DNA of 50,584 nucleotides from NCBI RefSeq assembly GCF_004341205.1, contig NZ_SLUL01000017.1:1-50584 (forward strand), given 5' to 3'. Below are positions 1 to 10,254 of the stretch, piece by piece. The position numbers and the translations under genes are program-made. A model generated the notes under the pieces. That model saw nothing but the letters and a program-made list of their open reading frames with translations. It searched no databases and was not told where the DNA came from. The number at the start of each line of letters is the position of its first letter. The stretch's first letter is position 1. The stretch comes from Thermolongibacillus altinsuensis (GTDB lineage Bacteria > Bacillota > Bacilli > Bacillales > Anoxybacillaceae).

Positions 1-95
<95 letters not shown>

Positions 96-102
96 GTATG
101 AA

Positions 103-137
103 AAAGACCAAACTCTTTTGAGTTTGGTCTTTTTTTA
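103..137 (+). terminator. rRNA operon terminator
   Basis: A 13-bp perfect stem (AAAGACCAAACTC, loop TTTT, GAGTTTGGTCTTT) runs into a T tract. It closes the rRNA operon and separates it from gin. Confidence 0.95.
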
Positions 138-187
138 TATTCAACCATCTATCCTTTTACCTCTGGAAACTAATGCATAGTTTCAAA

Positions 188-217
188 GTATATTGTTATA
201 TGAAACTGGGAAAACTG
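188..217 (+). promoter_or_regulatory. sigma-F promoter of gin
   Basis: GTATA (188-192), 15 bases, then GGGAAAACTG (208-217). This matches every defined position of the forespore sigma-F consensus GYATA-N15-GGNNANAHTR. The start of transcription should fall near 223-224, immediately at the ribosome-binding site, giving a leader of only about 15 bases. B. subtilis csfB is a known sigma-F gene. Confidence 0.85.
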
Positions 218-238
218 TTTATGGGAGGTGGAGGATGG

Positions 239-424
239 ATGGAAAAATTAGATGATGTTTGTATTATATGCGATCATTCAGACAAAAAAGGTTTTCATCT
301 TTGTCATTATTTTATATGTCTTGATTGTCACAATGACATCGTACAAACAAGCACGGATGATGCTAAATATCAATTTTATGTAAATCGTTTAAAGAAGTTA
401 ATCGAAAACAAGATATATTCGTAA
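239..424 (+). CDS. csfB: Anti-sigma-G factor Gin
   Basis: This 61-residue protein matches the Gin/CsfB family, which holds sigma-G (and sigma-E) inactive early in the forespore. It carries a zinc-type cysteine set: C8 and C11 in CIIC, C27 and C30 in CLDC, plus C22. I chose ATG 239 because GGGAGGTGGAGG (223-234) sits just before it. An in-frame ATG at 173 would place the perfect sigma-F promoter inside the coding region. As in B. subtilis the gene follows a 5S rRNA, but xpaC and yaaN, which come next in B. subtilis, are not here. Confidence 0.9.
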   Translation: MEKLDDVCIICDHSDKKGFHLCHYFICLDCHNDIVQTSTDDAKYQFYVNRLKKLIENKIYS

Positions 425-430
425 TCGTGA

Positions 431-460
431 AGGTCCTATCATTAGGGCCTGTTTTGTTTT
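431..460 (+). terminator. gin terminator
   Basis: AGGTCCTA, loop TCAT, TAGGGCCT is an 8-bp stem with one G-T pair, followed by the T-rich stretch 451-460. Confidence 0.8.
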
Positions 461-566
461 AATATATATATGGTATGTTTAATTTCTCAAATTGCATTGT
501 ACAGTGAGACAGGTTGGAAAAGTAAATGAAGTTTATATAGAATTTTAACGTAAGGGAAGAAGCATC

Positions 567-1994
567 ATGGACGAACAAAAACAAACTCCTTTGTATTCAG
601 CGCTATATGAACACCATCAACAACAACCGATTTCTTTTCATGTACCAGGGCATAAATACGGTTCTGTTTTCCCGAAAGAAGCCCGTTCTTTTTTTGTACC
701 GTTACTACATTTAGATGTTACGGAACTTTCCCATTTAGATGATCTACATCACCCTACGGCTGCTATTGCCGAAGCTCAGCGATTAGCGTCTCAGCTTTAT
801 GGTGTGAAACAAACCTATTTTCTAGTGAATGGGTCGACTGTTGGCAATCTAGCGATGATTGCTACGGTTTGTCAAGAGAATAAGAAAATTATTGTGCAGC
901 GAAATTGCCATAAATCAATTATCAATGCATTGAATTTGATGGAGGCAGAGCCGATTTTTATTTCCCCGGAATTTGATGAAGAAGTGCAAACAATGGGATC
1001 TGTTTCGTTTGAAACCATTGAGAATACATTGCGACAGCATCCAGATGCAGCTGCCATTGTTTTGACCAATCCGAATTACTATGGAATGTCAATTGATTTG
1101 ACAGAAGTGGTGCAACTTGCTCACTCGTATCATATCCCGGTTTTAGTGGATGAAGCACATGGAGCGCATTTTATACTTGGGAAGCCATTTCCCAAAACTG
1201 CGATTGCTTGCGGGGCAGATCTTGTTGTTCACTCGGCTCATAAAACACTTCCCGCTATGACAATGGGATCTTTTTTGCATTTTAATAGCCGTTTCATTAA
1301 TGAAAAAGAATTGAAATATTTTTTGCAATTATTTCAAACGAGCAGCCCCTCATATCCGATTATGGCGTCACTGGATTTAGCTAGATATTACTTATCACAG
1401 CTATCTCAATCCTATATTCAACAGCTTGAAAGCCAAATTCATTACTTTAAACAGCAACTTAAACAAATAGATGGGATTGATGTAGTAGAGTCTAAAAATC
1501 CTCTAGTCCAAACAGATTTGTTGAAAATTACTTTGCAAACGCGTAGTCATTTATCTGGATATGAATTGCAGAGAAAACTTGAAAGAGAAGGGGTTTTTAC
1601 TGAACTCGCTGATCCAAACAATGTTTTACTCGTCTATCCATTAGCGTTAGTTGAAAACATTGATGTCATCATTGAAAAAATAAAAAAAGCTTTACAGGGA
1701 ATTTCCTGTGAAAAGAGAGATGAAAAAAGAACATTTCAATATACTTTTCCAACAAGTTCGGAAGTTGTAAGTTATAAAAAAATCAAGCATCGAAAAAGAA
1801 AAGTAGTTCCTTTAGAAGAAGCCGTTCATTGTATTTCTGCACAGATGGTGATTCCTTATCCGCCTGGCATTCCCGTTTTATTCGTTGGGGAGATCATTAC
1901 TGAACAACATATTCAGCTGATTCAGTACTTAAAAGATTGTGGTGCTTATTTTCAATCAGATACAATCAATGACGGTCTAGAGGTTTTTGAATAG
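567..1994 (+). CDS. yaaO: Orn/Lys/Arg decarboxylase family protein YaaO
   Basis: The 475-residue protein belongs to the fold-type I PLP-dependent Orn/Lys/Arg decarboxylases. The PLP lysine is K226 in HSAHKTLPA, and the cofactor-binding DEAHGAH lies about 25-30 residues before it. The N terminus has the family motif HVPGHK. A smaller C-terminal domain follows from about residue 390. It probably makes a polyamine precursor, but the substrate (Arg, Lys or Orn) cannot be read from the sequence. AAGGGAAGAAG precedes ATG 567. The stop is 11 bases before tmk, so the two are co-transcribed. Confidence 0.9.
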   Translation: MDEQKQTPLYSALYEHHQQQPISFHVPGHKYGSVFPKEARSFFVPLLHLDVTELSHLDDLHHPTAAIAEAQRLASQLYGVKQTYFLVNGSTVGNLAMIATVCQENKKIIVQRNCHKSIINALNLMEAEPIFISPEFDEEVQTMGSVSFETIENTLRQHPDAAAIVLTNPNYYGMSIDLTEVVQLAHSYHIPVLVDEAHGAHFILGKPFPKTAIACGADLVVHSAHKTLPAMTMGSFLHFNSRFINEKELKYFLQLFQTSSPSYPIMASLDLARYYLSQLSQSYIQQLESQIHYFKQQLKQIDGIDVVESKNPLVQTDLLKITLQTRSHLSGYELQRKLEREGVFTELADPNNVLLVYPLALVENIDVIIEKIKKALQGISCEKRDEKRTFQYTFPTSSEVVSYKKIKHRKRKVVPLEEAVHCISAQMVIPYPPGIPVLFVGEIITEQHIQLIQYLKDCGAYFQSDTINDGLEVFE

Positions 1995-2005
1995 GAGGAA
2001 ATTGG

Positions 2006-2647
2006 ATGAAACATTTATTTTTTTCATTTGAAGGTCCAGACGGGGCAGGAAAAACAACGATTGTTCAAATGCTTGAACGTCATTTAATCAATAGAGGGTT
2101 TAATGTTATGGCGACAAGAGAACCGGGCGGCATTGAGATTGCTGAACAAATTCGCTCGATTCTTTTAAATCCGAATAACAAAACGATGGATGCAAGAACG
2201 GAAGCATTGCTTTATGCGGCGGCAAGAAGGCAACATCTGGTAGAAAAAATTATTCCTTCGTTAGAAGAGGGAAAAGTTGTGTTGTGTGATCGTTTTATTG
2301 ATAGTTCGCTTGCGTATCAAGGATTTGCGCGTGGGTTGGGAGTGGATGAGATTTTATCCATTAACCAATTTGCCATTAACGGCCTTATGCCAACATTAAC
2401 CATTTATTTCGATATTGATCCGAAGATCGGTCTTGAACGAATTGGTAAAAATCAAAAACGGGAAGTCAATCGACTCGATTTAGAACAACTGGCTTTTCAT
2501 GAAAGAGTTCGAAAAGGGTATTTAATGCTGCTTGAGCAATTTCCAAAACGAATGAGAAAAGTAGATGCGTCTCAACCAATTGAAAAAGTTTTCAGCGATG
2601 TTGTTGCGTTACTCGAGCCGTTTTTAACGAATGCGAATGAACTTTAA
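2006..2647 (+). CDS. tmk: Thymidylate kinase
   Basis: The 213-residue enzyme phosphorylates dTMP to dTDP. The P-loop GPDGAGKTT is at residues 10-18, and the DRF motif with the following SSLAYQG forms the dTMP site. The length is typical. The start is set by AGGAGGAAATTGG before ATG 2006. In B. subtilis yaaQ (darA) and yaaR lie between tmk and holB. Here only 20 bases separate them, so both genes are missing from this place. Confidence 0.97.
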   Translation: MKHLFFSFEGPDGAGKTTIVQMLERHLINRGFNVMATREPGGIEIAEQIRSILLNPNNKTMDARTEALLYAAARRQHLVEKIIPSLEEGKVVLCDRFIDSSLAYQGFARGLGVDEILSINQFAINGLMPTLTIYFDIDPKIGLERIGKNQKREVNRLDLEQLAFHERVRKGYLMLLEQFPKRMRKVDASQPIEKVFSDVVALLEPFLTNANEL

Positions 2648-2667
2648 TAGTAAGAGAGTGATAAAAA

Positions 2668-3672
2668 ATGTCGATGTCATGGGAGCAACTTGAACAATAT
2701 CAACCGAATGCATTAAGAATGATCGCCAACAGCATTCAAAAGGGAAGAGTTGCTCATGCCTATTTATTTGAAGGGCAGAGAGGAACGGGGAAAAAAGAAG
2801 CAAGTCTATTATTTGCAAAAAGTTTATTTTGTCTCAATCGTTCAACATATAAGCCTTGCTATCAATGCATCAATTGTCGACGGATTGATTCGGGCAATCA
2901 TCCGGATGTTCATATTGTTGCACCAGATGGTCAATCCATTAAAAAACATCAAATTGATCAATTACAAGAGGAATTTACAAAAACAGCGATGGAGTCAAAT
3001 AAGAAGCTTTATATTATTGAGCATGCAGACCAAATGACGGTCAATGCAGCGAATAGCTTGCTTAAATTTCTAGAAGAACCTTCTTCAAACACCATCGCAA
3101 TTCTGTTGACAGAGCAGCTTCATCGGATGTTAAATACCATTATTTCGCGTTGTCAAATTATTTCTTTCAAACCTTTGCCGACACGTATTCTCACCGCATA
3201 TTTAGAGGAACAAGGCATTCCGCGTCACATCGCAGTTCTTGCCGCTCATGTTACGAACAGCCGGCAGGAAGCGTTAGAATTAAGCCAAAGTGATTGGTTT
3301 GCACAAGCAAGAAAAATAGTGTTACAATTATATGAAGCATTAAACAAAAGTTATATACAAGCTCTTTTCGTGATTCAAGATCAGTGGTTACCGCATTTTG
3401 CTGATAAAGAACAAATGAGTTTAGGATTAGATTTACTATTGTATTTATATAAAGATTTGCTGTATATTCAAACAAATAAAGAAGAAAAGATGATTTATGA
3501 TGATTGCATTGCTGAATTGAAACAATATTCTTTTCTTTATTCACAAAAACGCGTGATTGAAAATATGTCTGCGATTTTAAGGGCGAAAGCGCGTTTGAAT
3601 ACCAATATGAATCCGCAGCTTTTAATGGAGCAGTTAGCATTGCAATTGCGGGAGGGATCAACATTTGTATGA
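2668..3672 (+). CDS. holB: DNA polymerase III delta' subunit
   Basis: The 334-residue AAA+ protein is part of the clamp loader that puts the sliding clamp on DNA. Near the N terminus it has the nucleotide-binding-like GQRGTGKKEAS. A four-cysteine zinc module follows (FC...KPCYQCINCRR), then the SRC motif in IISRCQIISFKP. The order tmk-holB-ricT is conserved. The 3' end overlaps ricT by 8 bases, which suggests coupled translation. Confidence 0.95.
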   Translation: MSMSWEQLEQYQPNALRMIANSIQKGRVAHAYLFEGQRGTGKKEASLLFAKSLFCLNRSTYKPCYQCINCRRIDSGNHPDVHIVAPDGQSIKKHQIDQLQEEFTKTAMESNKKLYIIEHADQMTVNAANSLLKFLEEPSSNTIAILLTEQLHRMLNTIISRCQIISFKPLPTRILTAYLEEQGIPRHIAVLAAHVTNSRQEALELSQSDWFAQARKIVLQLYEALNKSYIQALFVIQDQWLPHFADKEQMSLGLDLLLYLYKDLLYIQTNKEEKMIYDDCIAELKQYSFLYSQKRVIENMSAILRAKARLNTNMNPQLLMEQLALQLREGSTFV

Positions 3673-4492
3673 TGTAGTGGGTGTTCGTTTTAAAAAAGCC
3701 GGGAAAATTTATTACTTTGATCCGGGCGATCTTCCTATTTCTAATGGTGATTATGTCATTGTGGAAACGGTTCGCGGAATCGAGTTTGGAAAAGTGGTCA
3801 TCGCCAAAAAACAAGTCGATGAAAATGATATTGTATTGCCATTAAAAAAAGTCATTCGGATTGCCGATCAAAAAGACAAGCTCATTGTGGAGGAAAATAA
3901 AAAAGCAGCGGAAGAGGCTTATGATATTTGTTTGAAAAAAGTAGAAGAGCACGGTTTAGAAATGAAATTGGTCGACGTTGAATATACATTTGATCGCAAT
4001 AAAGTGATCTTTTATTTTACAGCTGATGGTCGGGTTGATTTCCGTGAGCTTGTTAAAGATTTAGCCGCCATTTTTCGGACAAGAATTGAATTAAGACAAA
4101 TTGGAGTCCGAGATGAAGCAAAAATGCTTGGCGGGATCGGACCATGCGGAAGAATGCTTTGCTGTTCGACTTTCTTAGGAGATTTTGAACCGGTTTCAAT
4201 AAAAATGGCGAAGGATCAAAATTTATCGCTAAATCCGACAAAGATTTCCGGTTTATGCGGAAGATTAATGTGTTGCTTGAAATATGAGAATGATGAATAT
4301 GAAACGGCTAAAGAACAGCTTCCTGATCTCGGGGAGATGATCGAAACGCCGCACGGGGTAGGAAAAGTAGTCGGATTGAACATTTTAGAGAGAGTTTTGC
4401 AGGTTGAGTTAGTGGATAAGGAACGTGTCGTTGAATATACGATTGATGAATTGATGAAAGAAACAGCTCTACCAACTCAAGCCACAGATTAA
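3665..4492 (+). CDS. ricT: RicT/YaaT, PSP1-domain protein of the Ric complex
   Basis: The 275-residue protein matches YaaT (RicT). With RicA and RicF it forms an Fe-S complex that directs RNase Y mRNA cleavage and affects sporulation and competence. The PSP1 region holds the conserved cysteines [10 protein letters not shown] and [11 protein letters not shown]. It starts at TTG 3665 inside the end of holB. GGGAGG precedes the TTG, and the protein begins (M)[12 protein letters not shown] like its B. subtilis homologue. RicA and RicF are not encoded in the window. Confidence 0.93.
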   Translation: MYDVVGVRFKKAGKIYYFDPGDLPISNGDYVIVETVRGIEFGKVVIAKKQVDENDIVLPLKKVIRIADQKDKLIVEENKKAAEEAYDICLKKVEEHGLEMKLVDVEYTFDRNKVIFYFTADGRVDFRELVKDLAAIFRTRIELRQIGVRDEAKMLGGIGPCGRMLCCSTFLGDFEPVSIKMAKDQNLSLNPTKISGLCGRLMCCLKYENDEYETAKEQLPDLGEMIETPHGVGKVVGLNILERVLQVELVDKERVVEYTIDELMKETALPTQATD

Positions 4493-4505
4493 TGAGGTGG
4501 ATTAC

Positions 4506-4865
4506 GTGAATAAGAAAGAAATATTTCAATCGGTCACAAGCATGGAAGAGCAAATTGCCCATTTGTATCGCCAATTGGGAGAGTTAAAAGAGCATCTAGG
4601 GCAACTTATAGAAGAAAATCACCGTTTGCAAGTAGAAAATGACCATTTGCGTAGACGCCTTGAGCAATTATCCAAACAGGCTGAGCAATCCGAGCGAAAG
4701 GAAAAACATCATAAAAAAGGATCGAGATTGATCGATATTGGAGAAGGATACGATAACTTAGCACGACTTTATCAAGAAGGATTTCATATTTGTAACGTGC
4801 ATTATGGGAGCCTGCGAACAGAAGGCGACTGCTTATTTTGTTTATCGTTTCTAAATAAAAAATAG
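4506..4865 (+). CDS. yabA: Replication initiation control protein YabA
   Basis: The 119-residue protein binds DnaA and the clamp DnaN and restrains re-initiation. Residues of about 5-60 form a long coiled coil rich in Leu, Glu and Gln. The C-terminal [19 protein letters not shown] and [12 protein letters not shown] form the zinc-binding domain. I chose GTG 4506 (VNKKEIF) because GAGGTGG sits 5 bases before it and the B. subtilis protein begins MDKKELF; a GTG at 4497 lies within that ribosome-binding site. Its stop codon lies in the following terminator stem. Confidence 0.93.
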   Translation: MNKKEIFQSVTSMEEQIAHLYRQLGELKEHLGQLIEENHRLQVENDHLRRRLEQLSKQAEQSERKEKHHKKGSRLIDIGEGYDNLARLYQEGFHICNVHYGSLRTEGDCLFCLSFLNKK

Positions 4866-4900
4866 CCTTTCCGATCATTTTTTCGGAAGGCTATTTTCTT
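4861..4900 (+). terminator. yabA terminator
   Basis: AATAGCCTTTCCGA pairs with TCGGAAGGCTATT with one bulged base; a short T run follows. It ends the yaaO-to-yabA operon only 13 bases before trmN6, so trmN6 probably depends on read-through or on a promoter I cannot identify. Confidence 0.8.
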
Positions 4901-4912
4901 GGTGAAAGAGGG

Positions 4913-5662
4913 ATGAAAGTGATCGATCTACGAGATGATGAGCGTTTAGACTATCTTTTAGCGGAGGATATGAAAATCATTCAAAGTCCTTCTGTTTTTG
5001 CTTTTTCGTTAGATGCGGTGTTGCTTGCTAAATTTGTTTATGTACCCATTCAAAAAGGAAATTTAGTTGATTTGTGTACAGGAAACGGCGTTATTCCTCT
5101 TTTGTTAAGTAAAAGAACAAAAGGGAAAATCATTGGCGTTGAGATTCAAGAAAAGATTTATGATATGGCTAAACGAAGCGTTCATTACAATGGGTTAGAT
5201 GAACAAATCGAGATCATTCATGGAGATATAAAAGATATGCCAGCGCAGCTAGGCTACAGTAAATTTGATGTTGTTACGTGCAATCCACCTTATTTTCCAA
5301 CTCCGAGCCAAGATGAAATTAATAAAAATGAGCATTTCGCCATTGCTCGACACGAAATTTATTGTACGTTAGAAGATGTTATTCGTGTCAGCAGTCAACT
5401 GTTAAAGCAAGGTGGGAAAGCAGCGTTTGTTCATCGTCCCGAACGCTTGTTGGATATTGTGACGCTGATGAGACAATATCGTCTTGAACCGAAGCGGCTT
5501 CGATTTGTCTATCCGAAGGCTGGAAGAGAAGCCAATACGATTCTCATTGAGGGAATAAAAGATGGAAATGCTGGATTAAAAATTTTACCGCCGCTCATTG
5601 TCTATCATGACGATAATGAGTATACGAAAGAATTAAAGGAAATATTATACGGCGAATCATAA
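4913..5662 (+). CDS. trmN6: tRNA1(Val) adenine-37 N6-methyltransferase
   Basis: This is the YabB family: 249 residues, class I SAM-dependent methyltransferase. SAM-binding motif I is [15 protein letters not shown], and the N6-adenine catalytic motif is CNPPYF. The C-terminal part matches the TrmN6 core. The exact tRNA target is inferred from the E. coli homologue. AAAGAGGG precedes ATG 4913. The B. subtilis neighbour yazA (GIY-YIG nuclease family) is absent, since rsmI follows within 20 bases. Confidence 0.9.
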   Translation: MKVIDLRDDERLDYLLAEDMKIIQSPSVFAFSLDAVLLAKFVYVPIQKGNLVDLCTGNGVIPLLLSKRTKGKIIGVEIQEKIYDMAKRSVHYNGLDEQIEIIHGDIKDMPAQLGYSKFDVVTCNPPYFPTPSQDEINKNEHFAIARHEIYCTLEDVIRVSSQLLKQGGKAAFVHRPERLLDIVTLMRQYRLEPKRLRFVYPKAGREANTILIEGIKDGNAGLKILPPLIVYHDDNEYTKELKEILYGES

Positions 5663-5679
5663 ATAGCGAGGGAATGAAA

Positions 5680-6552
5680 ATGTATTACCGACAAAAAAGT
5701 TTTGAACACGATGACGAAAAAGGAGCTTTGTATATTGTTCCAACGCCGATTGGAAATTTAGAAGATATGACGTTTCGTGCTGTTAAAACATTACAGGAAG
5801 TTGATTTGATTGCGGCAGAAGATACGAGACAAACGAAGAAGTTATTAAATCATTTTCAAATCCACACACCCCTTATTAGCTATCATGAACATAATAAGGA
5901 AGCTAATGGGAAAAAGATTATTTCGGCCATTCTTGAAGGAAAAAATGTTGCTCTGGTTAGCGACGCGGGAACCCCCACCATTTCGGATCCCGGTTATGAA
6001 TTAGTTGTTCAAGCGCTTGATGCCGATTGTAAAGTGATTCCTTTGCCCGGGGCGAATGCAGCGATTACAGCGTTAACGGCTTCAGGTTTAACGACAAGCC
6101 ATTTTTATTTCTATGGTTTTCTTCATCGACAGAAAAAAGAAAAGAAAAAACAGCTAGAACAACTGAAACAAATTCCAGATACGATGATCTTTTATGAAGC
6201 TCCTCATCGTCTAAAAGACACGTTGGAAATGATGTTAGAAGTGTTCGGGAACAGGAAGATGGTGCTTGCACGTGAACTGACAAAAAAGTTTGAGGAATTT
6301 GTTCGTGGAACGATTGGCGATGTGATTGATTGGCTCGAGGAAGGTGAAGTCCGCGGGGAATTTTGTCTCATCGTTGAAGGGAGCAAAGAAGTAGAGATCG
6401 AAAAAGAATGGTGGCATTCTCTTTCTGTTATTGAACATGTTGACTATTATATCCGTGAAAAACAATTGAGTTCTAAAGAGGCGATTAAGCAAACAGCCAA
6501 AGACCGTAATTTGCCAAAACGAGATGTTTACGAGCAATATCATCGATTATAA
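5680..6552 (+). CDS. rsmI: 16S rRNA (cytidine-1402-2'-O)-methyltransferase
   Basis: The roughly 290-residue protein is of the tetrapyrrole-methylase fold. Family motifs are YIVPTPIGNLEDMTFRA, AAEDTRQTKKLL, SDAGTPTISDPG and the FYEAPHRL segment. It 2'-O-methylates C1402 in the decoding centre. Two ATGs compete: 5674 touches the ribosome-binding site GCGAGGGA, whereas 5680 is 7 bases from it, so I use 5680. It ends in a terminator shared with the convergent abrB. Confidence 0.95.
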   Translation: MYYRQKSFEHDDEKGALYIVPTPIGNLEDMTFRAVKTLQEVDLIAAEDTRQTKKLLNHFQIHTPLISYHEHNKEANGKKIISAILEGKNVALVSDAGTPTISDPGYELVVQALDADCKVIPLPGANAAITALTASGLTTSHFYFYGFLHRQKKEKKKQLEQLKQIPDTMIFYEAPHRLKDTLEMMLEVFGNRKMVLARELTKKFEEFVRGTIGDVIDWLEEGEVRGEFCLIVEGSKEVEIEKEWWHSLSVIEHVDYYIREKQLSSKEAIKQTAKDRNLPKRDVYEQYHRL

Positions 6553-6591
6553 AAAAAGTTTCTCTAGAAAAGACTAGAGAAACTTTTTATT
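6551..6591. terminator. Bidirectional terminator between rsmI and abrB
   Basis: GTTTCTCTAG (6558-6567) and CTAGAGAAAC (6574-6583) form a perfect 10-bp stem, with seven A on the left and a T run on the right. It can stop both converging transcripts. The abrB stop codon lies inside the right T run. Confidence 0.9.
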
Positions 6592-6871
6592 TTGTTTCTT
6601 GGAGACGGCTTTGAATTTCTTTTAGAAGGATTTCTGCACCTTCGCGGCTTAAGATGATTTTTCCGTCAGCAAGTTTGAAGTTGTCGTCAGATACTTCACC
6701 TGTTACTTGGCAAGTCATATTTGGTTTATATTTTTTCAAGATGATGCGATCGTCGTCTACATAAATCTCTAATGCATCTTTTTCAGCAATGCCTAATGTA
6801 CGACGCAATTCAATCGGAATAACTACGCGGCCTAATTCATCAACTTTACGAACGATACCTGTAGATTTCAT
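6587..6871 (-). CDS. abrB: Transition-state regulator AbrB
   Basis: The 94-residue DNA-binding protein represses post-exponential genes during growth. The N-terminal swapped-hairpin domain begins MKSTGIVRKVDELGRVVIP and is almost identical to B. subtilis AbrB. The C-terminal multimerization domain follows from about residue 55. It is the only - strand gene in the window. The promoter and two Spo0A boxes upstream have the B. subtilis arrangement, so Spo0A~P should repress it. SpoVT (25535) has the same N-terminal domain. Confidence 0.97.
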   Translation of the reverse strand: MKSTGIVRKVDELGRVVIPIELRRTLGIAEKDALEIYVDDDRIILKKYKPNMTCQVTGEVSDDNFKLADGKIILSREGAEILLKEIQSRLQETK

Positions 6872-6907
6872 ATTTTTCTTCTCCTCTCTTTATAATTTTT
6901 TATCTTT

Positions 6908-6924
6908 TTCGTCAATATTCGACA
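6908..6924 (-). promoter_or_regulatory. Tandem Spo0A boxes downstream of the abrB promoter
   Basis: On the - strand TGTCGAA (6924-6918) is followed by TGACGAA (6914-6908). These lie about 10-26 bases past the predicted start point. In B. subtilis, Spo0A~P binds the same pair at the same place to shut off abrB. Confidence 0.85.
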
Positions 6925-6940
6925 AAACTCCTGTGGCTTC

Positions 6941-6969
6941 ATCATAGCAATATTTCCATTAAAAGTCAA
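6941..6969 (-). promoter_or_regulatory. abrB sigma-A promoter
   Basis: Read on the - strand: TTGACT (6969-6964), 17 bases, TATGAT (6946-6941). Transcription should start near 6934. Confidence 0.85.
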
Positions 6970-7253
6970 TCCTTTTATATACAAAATTTAAAAAAAATGT
7001 ATTTTGTTTTTGCTCGATTTCGCTTGAGCATAAGATTTTCAAAAAGAAAAAAACATTGCTGGAGCACAGGAGATTTTCGAAAAGTTATACAGATTTTTAC
7101 TTCTTTTCAAGTCGATACAAACCTAATTATAAGGATTATTCGACAAATTTCAACCTTTTTTCGACAAAATCACCCTATTTTTTTCGACAAAATTCGACTT
7201 TTTGAAATTCGTTTTGTCGAAAGGGGATTATTTTGATCGTGAATGGCGGAGAG
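6970..7253. other. abrB-metS intergenic region
   Basis: About 520 bases lie between abrB and metS. Beyond the two promoters, the stretch holds a small stem TGCTC/GAGCA (about 7010-7031) and a cluster of Spo0A-box-like sites (7139-7221) with an 11-bp inverted repeat. I see no credible gene: the + strand open frame at 6997-7236 is low-complexity and has no ribosome-binding site. Confidence 0.6.
7139..7222. promoter_or_regulatory. Cluster of Spo0A-box-like sites
   Basis: TTCGACA occurs at 7139-7145, 7160-7166 and 7183-7189. TTCGACT is at 7193-7199, and TGTCGAA in the opposite orientation is at 7215-7221. The 0A box is TGTCGAA. Starts are 21, 23, 10 and 22 bases apart, near whole helical turns. 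The last part also forms an inverted repeat, TTTCGACAAAA (7182-7192) and TTTTGTCGAAA (7212-7222). Binding by Spo0A is inference. Confidence 0.55.
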
Positions 7254-7283
7254 TTGACATCTGTCTCTGTTTTTATGTATATT
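7254..7283 (+). promoter_or_regulatory. metS promoter
   Basis: TTGACA (7254-7259), 18 bases, TATATT (7278-7283). The leader of about 100 bases contains a G-C rich hairpin, CTCGTCC/GGGCGAG, followed by GGCTTTT (about 7340-7362). That hairpin could be a weak attenuator. No T-box sequence is present. Confidence 0.75.
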
Positions 7284-7369
7284 TTGTTGAGATAAGAGGA
7301 ATAGATGTTTTTATAAAGAATAGAAGTATATAATCGCTCTCGTCCTTTGGGCGAGGGCTTTTCTGCTAA

Positions 7370-9340
<1,971 letters not shown>

Positions 9341-9350
9341 TGTTCGTTTA

Positions 9351-9388
9351 GAGGTGTTTTGTGCGGTTTGCACAACACCTCTTTGTTT
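9351..9388 (+). terminator. metS terminator
   Basis: GAGGTGT pairs with ACACCTC, with an inner GTGC/GCAC stem, and a T-rich tail follows. Confidence 0.8.
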
Positions 9389-9404
9389 CTGTTTTGTAAT
9401 GGAA

Positions 9405-9433
9405 TTGTTACATCGCTGTGATTTATGTATGGT
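9405..9433 (+). promoter_or_regulatory. tatD promoter
   Basis: TTGTTA (9405-9410), 17 bases, TATGGT (9428-9433), about 35 bases before the start codon of tatD. Confidence 0.6.
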
Positions 9434-9467
9434 AGACTAAACTCGGATGAAAAGAGGGGTAACGGCT

Positions 9468-10238
9468 ATGTTGTTTGATACTCATGCACATTTGAATGCT
9501 GCACAATTTGAAGAAGATGTAGAGGAAGTTATTGAGCGGGCGCGCGCAGAAGGTGTATCCCATATTGTTGTTGTTGGTTTTGATCGCCCGACGATTGCAC
9601 GGGCAATGGAGTTAGCAGAAAGCTATGATTTTATTTATGCTGCTGTTGGTTGGCATCCTGTCGATGCCGTTGATATGACCGATGATGATTTAATCATGAT
9701 TGAAAAGCTGACCTCTCATCCAAAGGTAGTAGCCTTAGGAGAAATGGGGCTTGATTATTATTGGGATAAATCACCAAAAGATATTCAAAAAGAGGTTTTT
9801 CGCAAACAAATTCGCTTAGCTAAAAAAGTAAAATTGCCAATTATTATACATAATCGTGAGGCAACAGCTGATATTATTGAGATTTTACGTGAAGAAAATG
9901 CGGCTGAAGTCGGCGGAATTATGCATTGTTTCAGCGGAAGTCTCGAAGTAGCGCGGCAATGCATTGAAATGAATTTTTATATTTCTTTCGGCGGACCAGT
10001 CACGTTTAAAAATGCGAAAAAACCAAAAGAAGTAGCGAAAGAAATCCCTCTTGAGCACCTGCTCATCGAAACAGATTGTCCGTATTTAACGCCTCATCCT
10101 TTTCGAGGGAAGCGAAATGAACCGAGCTATGTAAAATATGTAGCGGAAGCGATTGCTGAGTTAAAAGGGATTACATGGGAGGAAGTCGCGCAAAAAACGT
10201 CCGACAATGCAAAGCGATTATTCGGCATTGTTCGATAG
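9468..10238 (+). CDS. yabD: TatD-family metal-dependent deoxyribonuclease (YabD)
   Basis: The 256-residue TIM-barrel metallo-hydrolase begins MLFDTHAHLN, with metal ligands H6 and H8. Further ligands lie in GEMGLDYYWD, the IIIHNRE segment, GIMHCFSG and IETDCPYLTPHP. TatD proteins have 3'-5' exonuclease activity and a proposed DNA-repair role; the in vivo job here is inferred. ATG 9468 is 8 bases after AAAGAGGGG and matches the B. subtilis N terminus; an ATG at 9447 is upstream of that site. Confidence 0.93.
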   Translation: MLFDTHAHLNAAQFEEDVEEVIERARAEGVSHIVVVGFDRPTIARAMELAESYDFIYAAVGWHPVDAVDMTDDDLIMIEKLTSHPKVVALGEMGLDYYWDKSPKDIQKEVFRKQIRLAKKVKLPIIIHNREATADIIEILREENAAEVGGIMHCFSGSLEVARQCIEMNFYISFGGPVTFKNAKKPKEVAKEIPLEHLLIETDCPYLTPHPFRGKRNEPSYVKYVAEAIAELKGITWEEVAQKTSDNAKRLFGIVR

Positions 10239-10254
10239 CGAAATATGTCGCTTT

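Noticed and set aside
3251-3814. A 187-codon open frame on the - strand
   Set aside because: It is antisense to holB and ricT, both clearly real, and has no family features or plausible ribosome-binding site.
6997-7236. A 79-codon + strand frame upstream of metS
   Set aside because: Low-complexity, A/T-rich, no ribosome-binding site, and occupied by repeated regulatory-like motifs.
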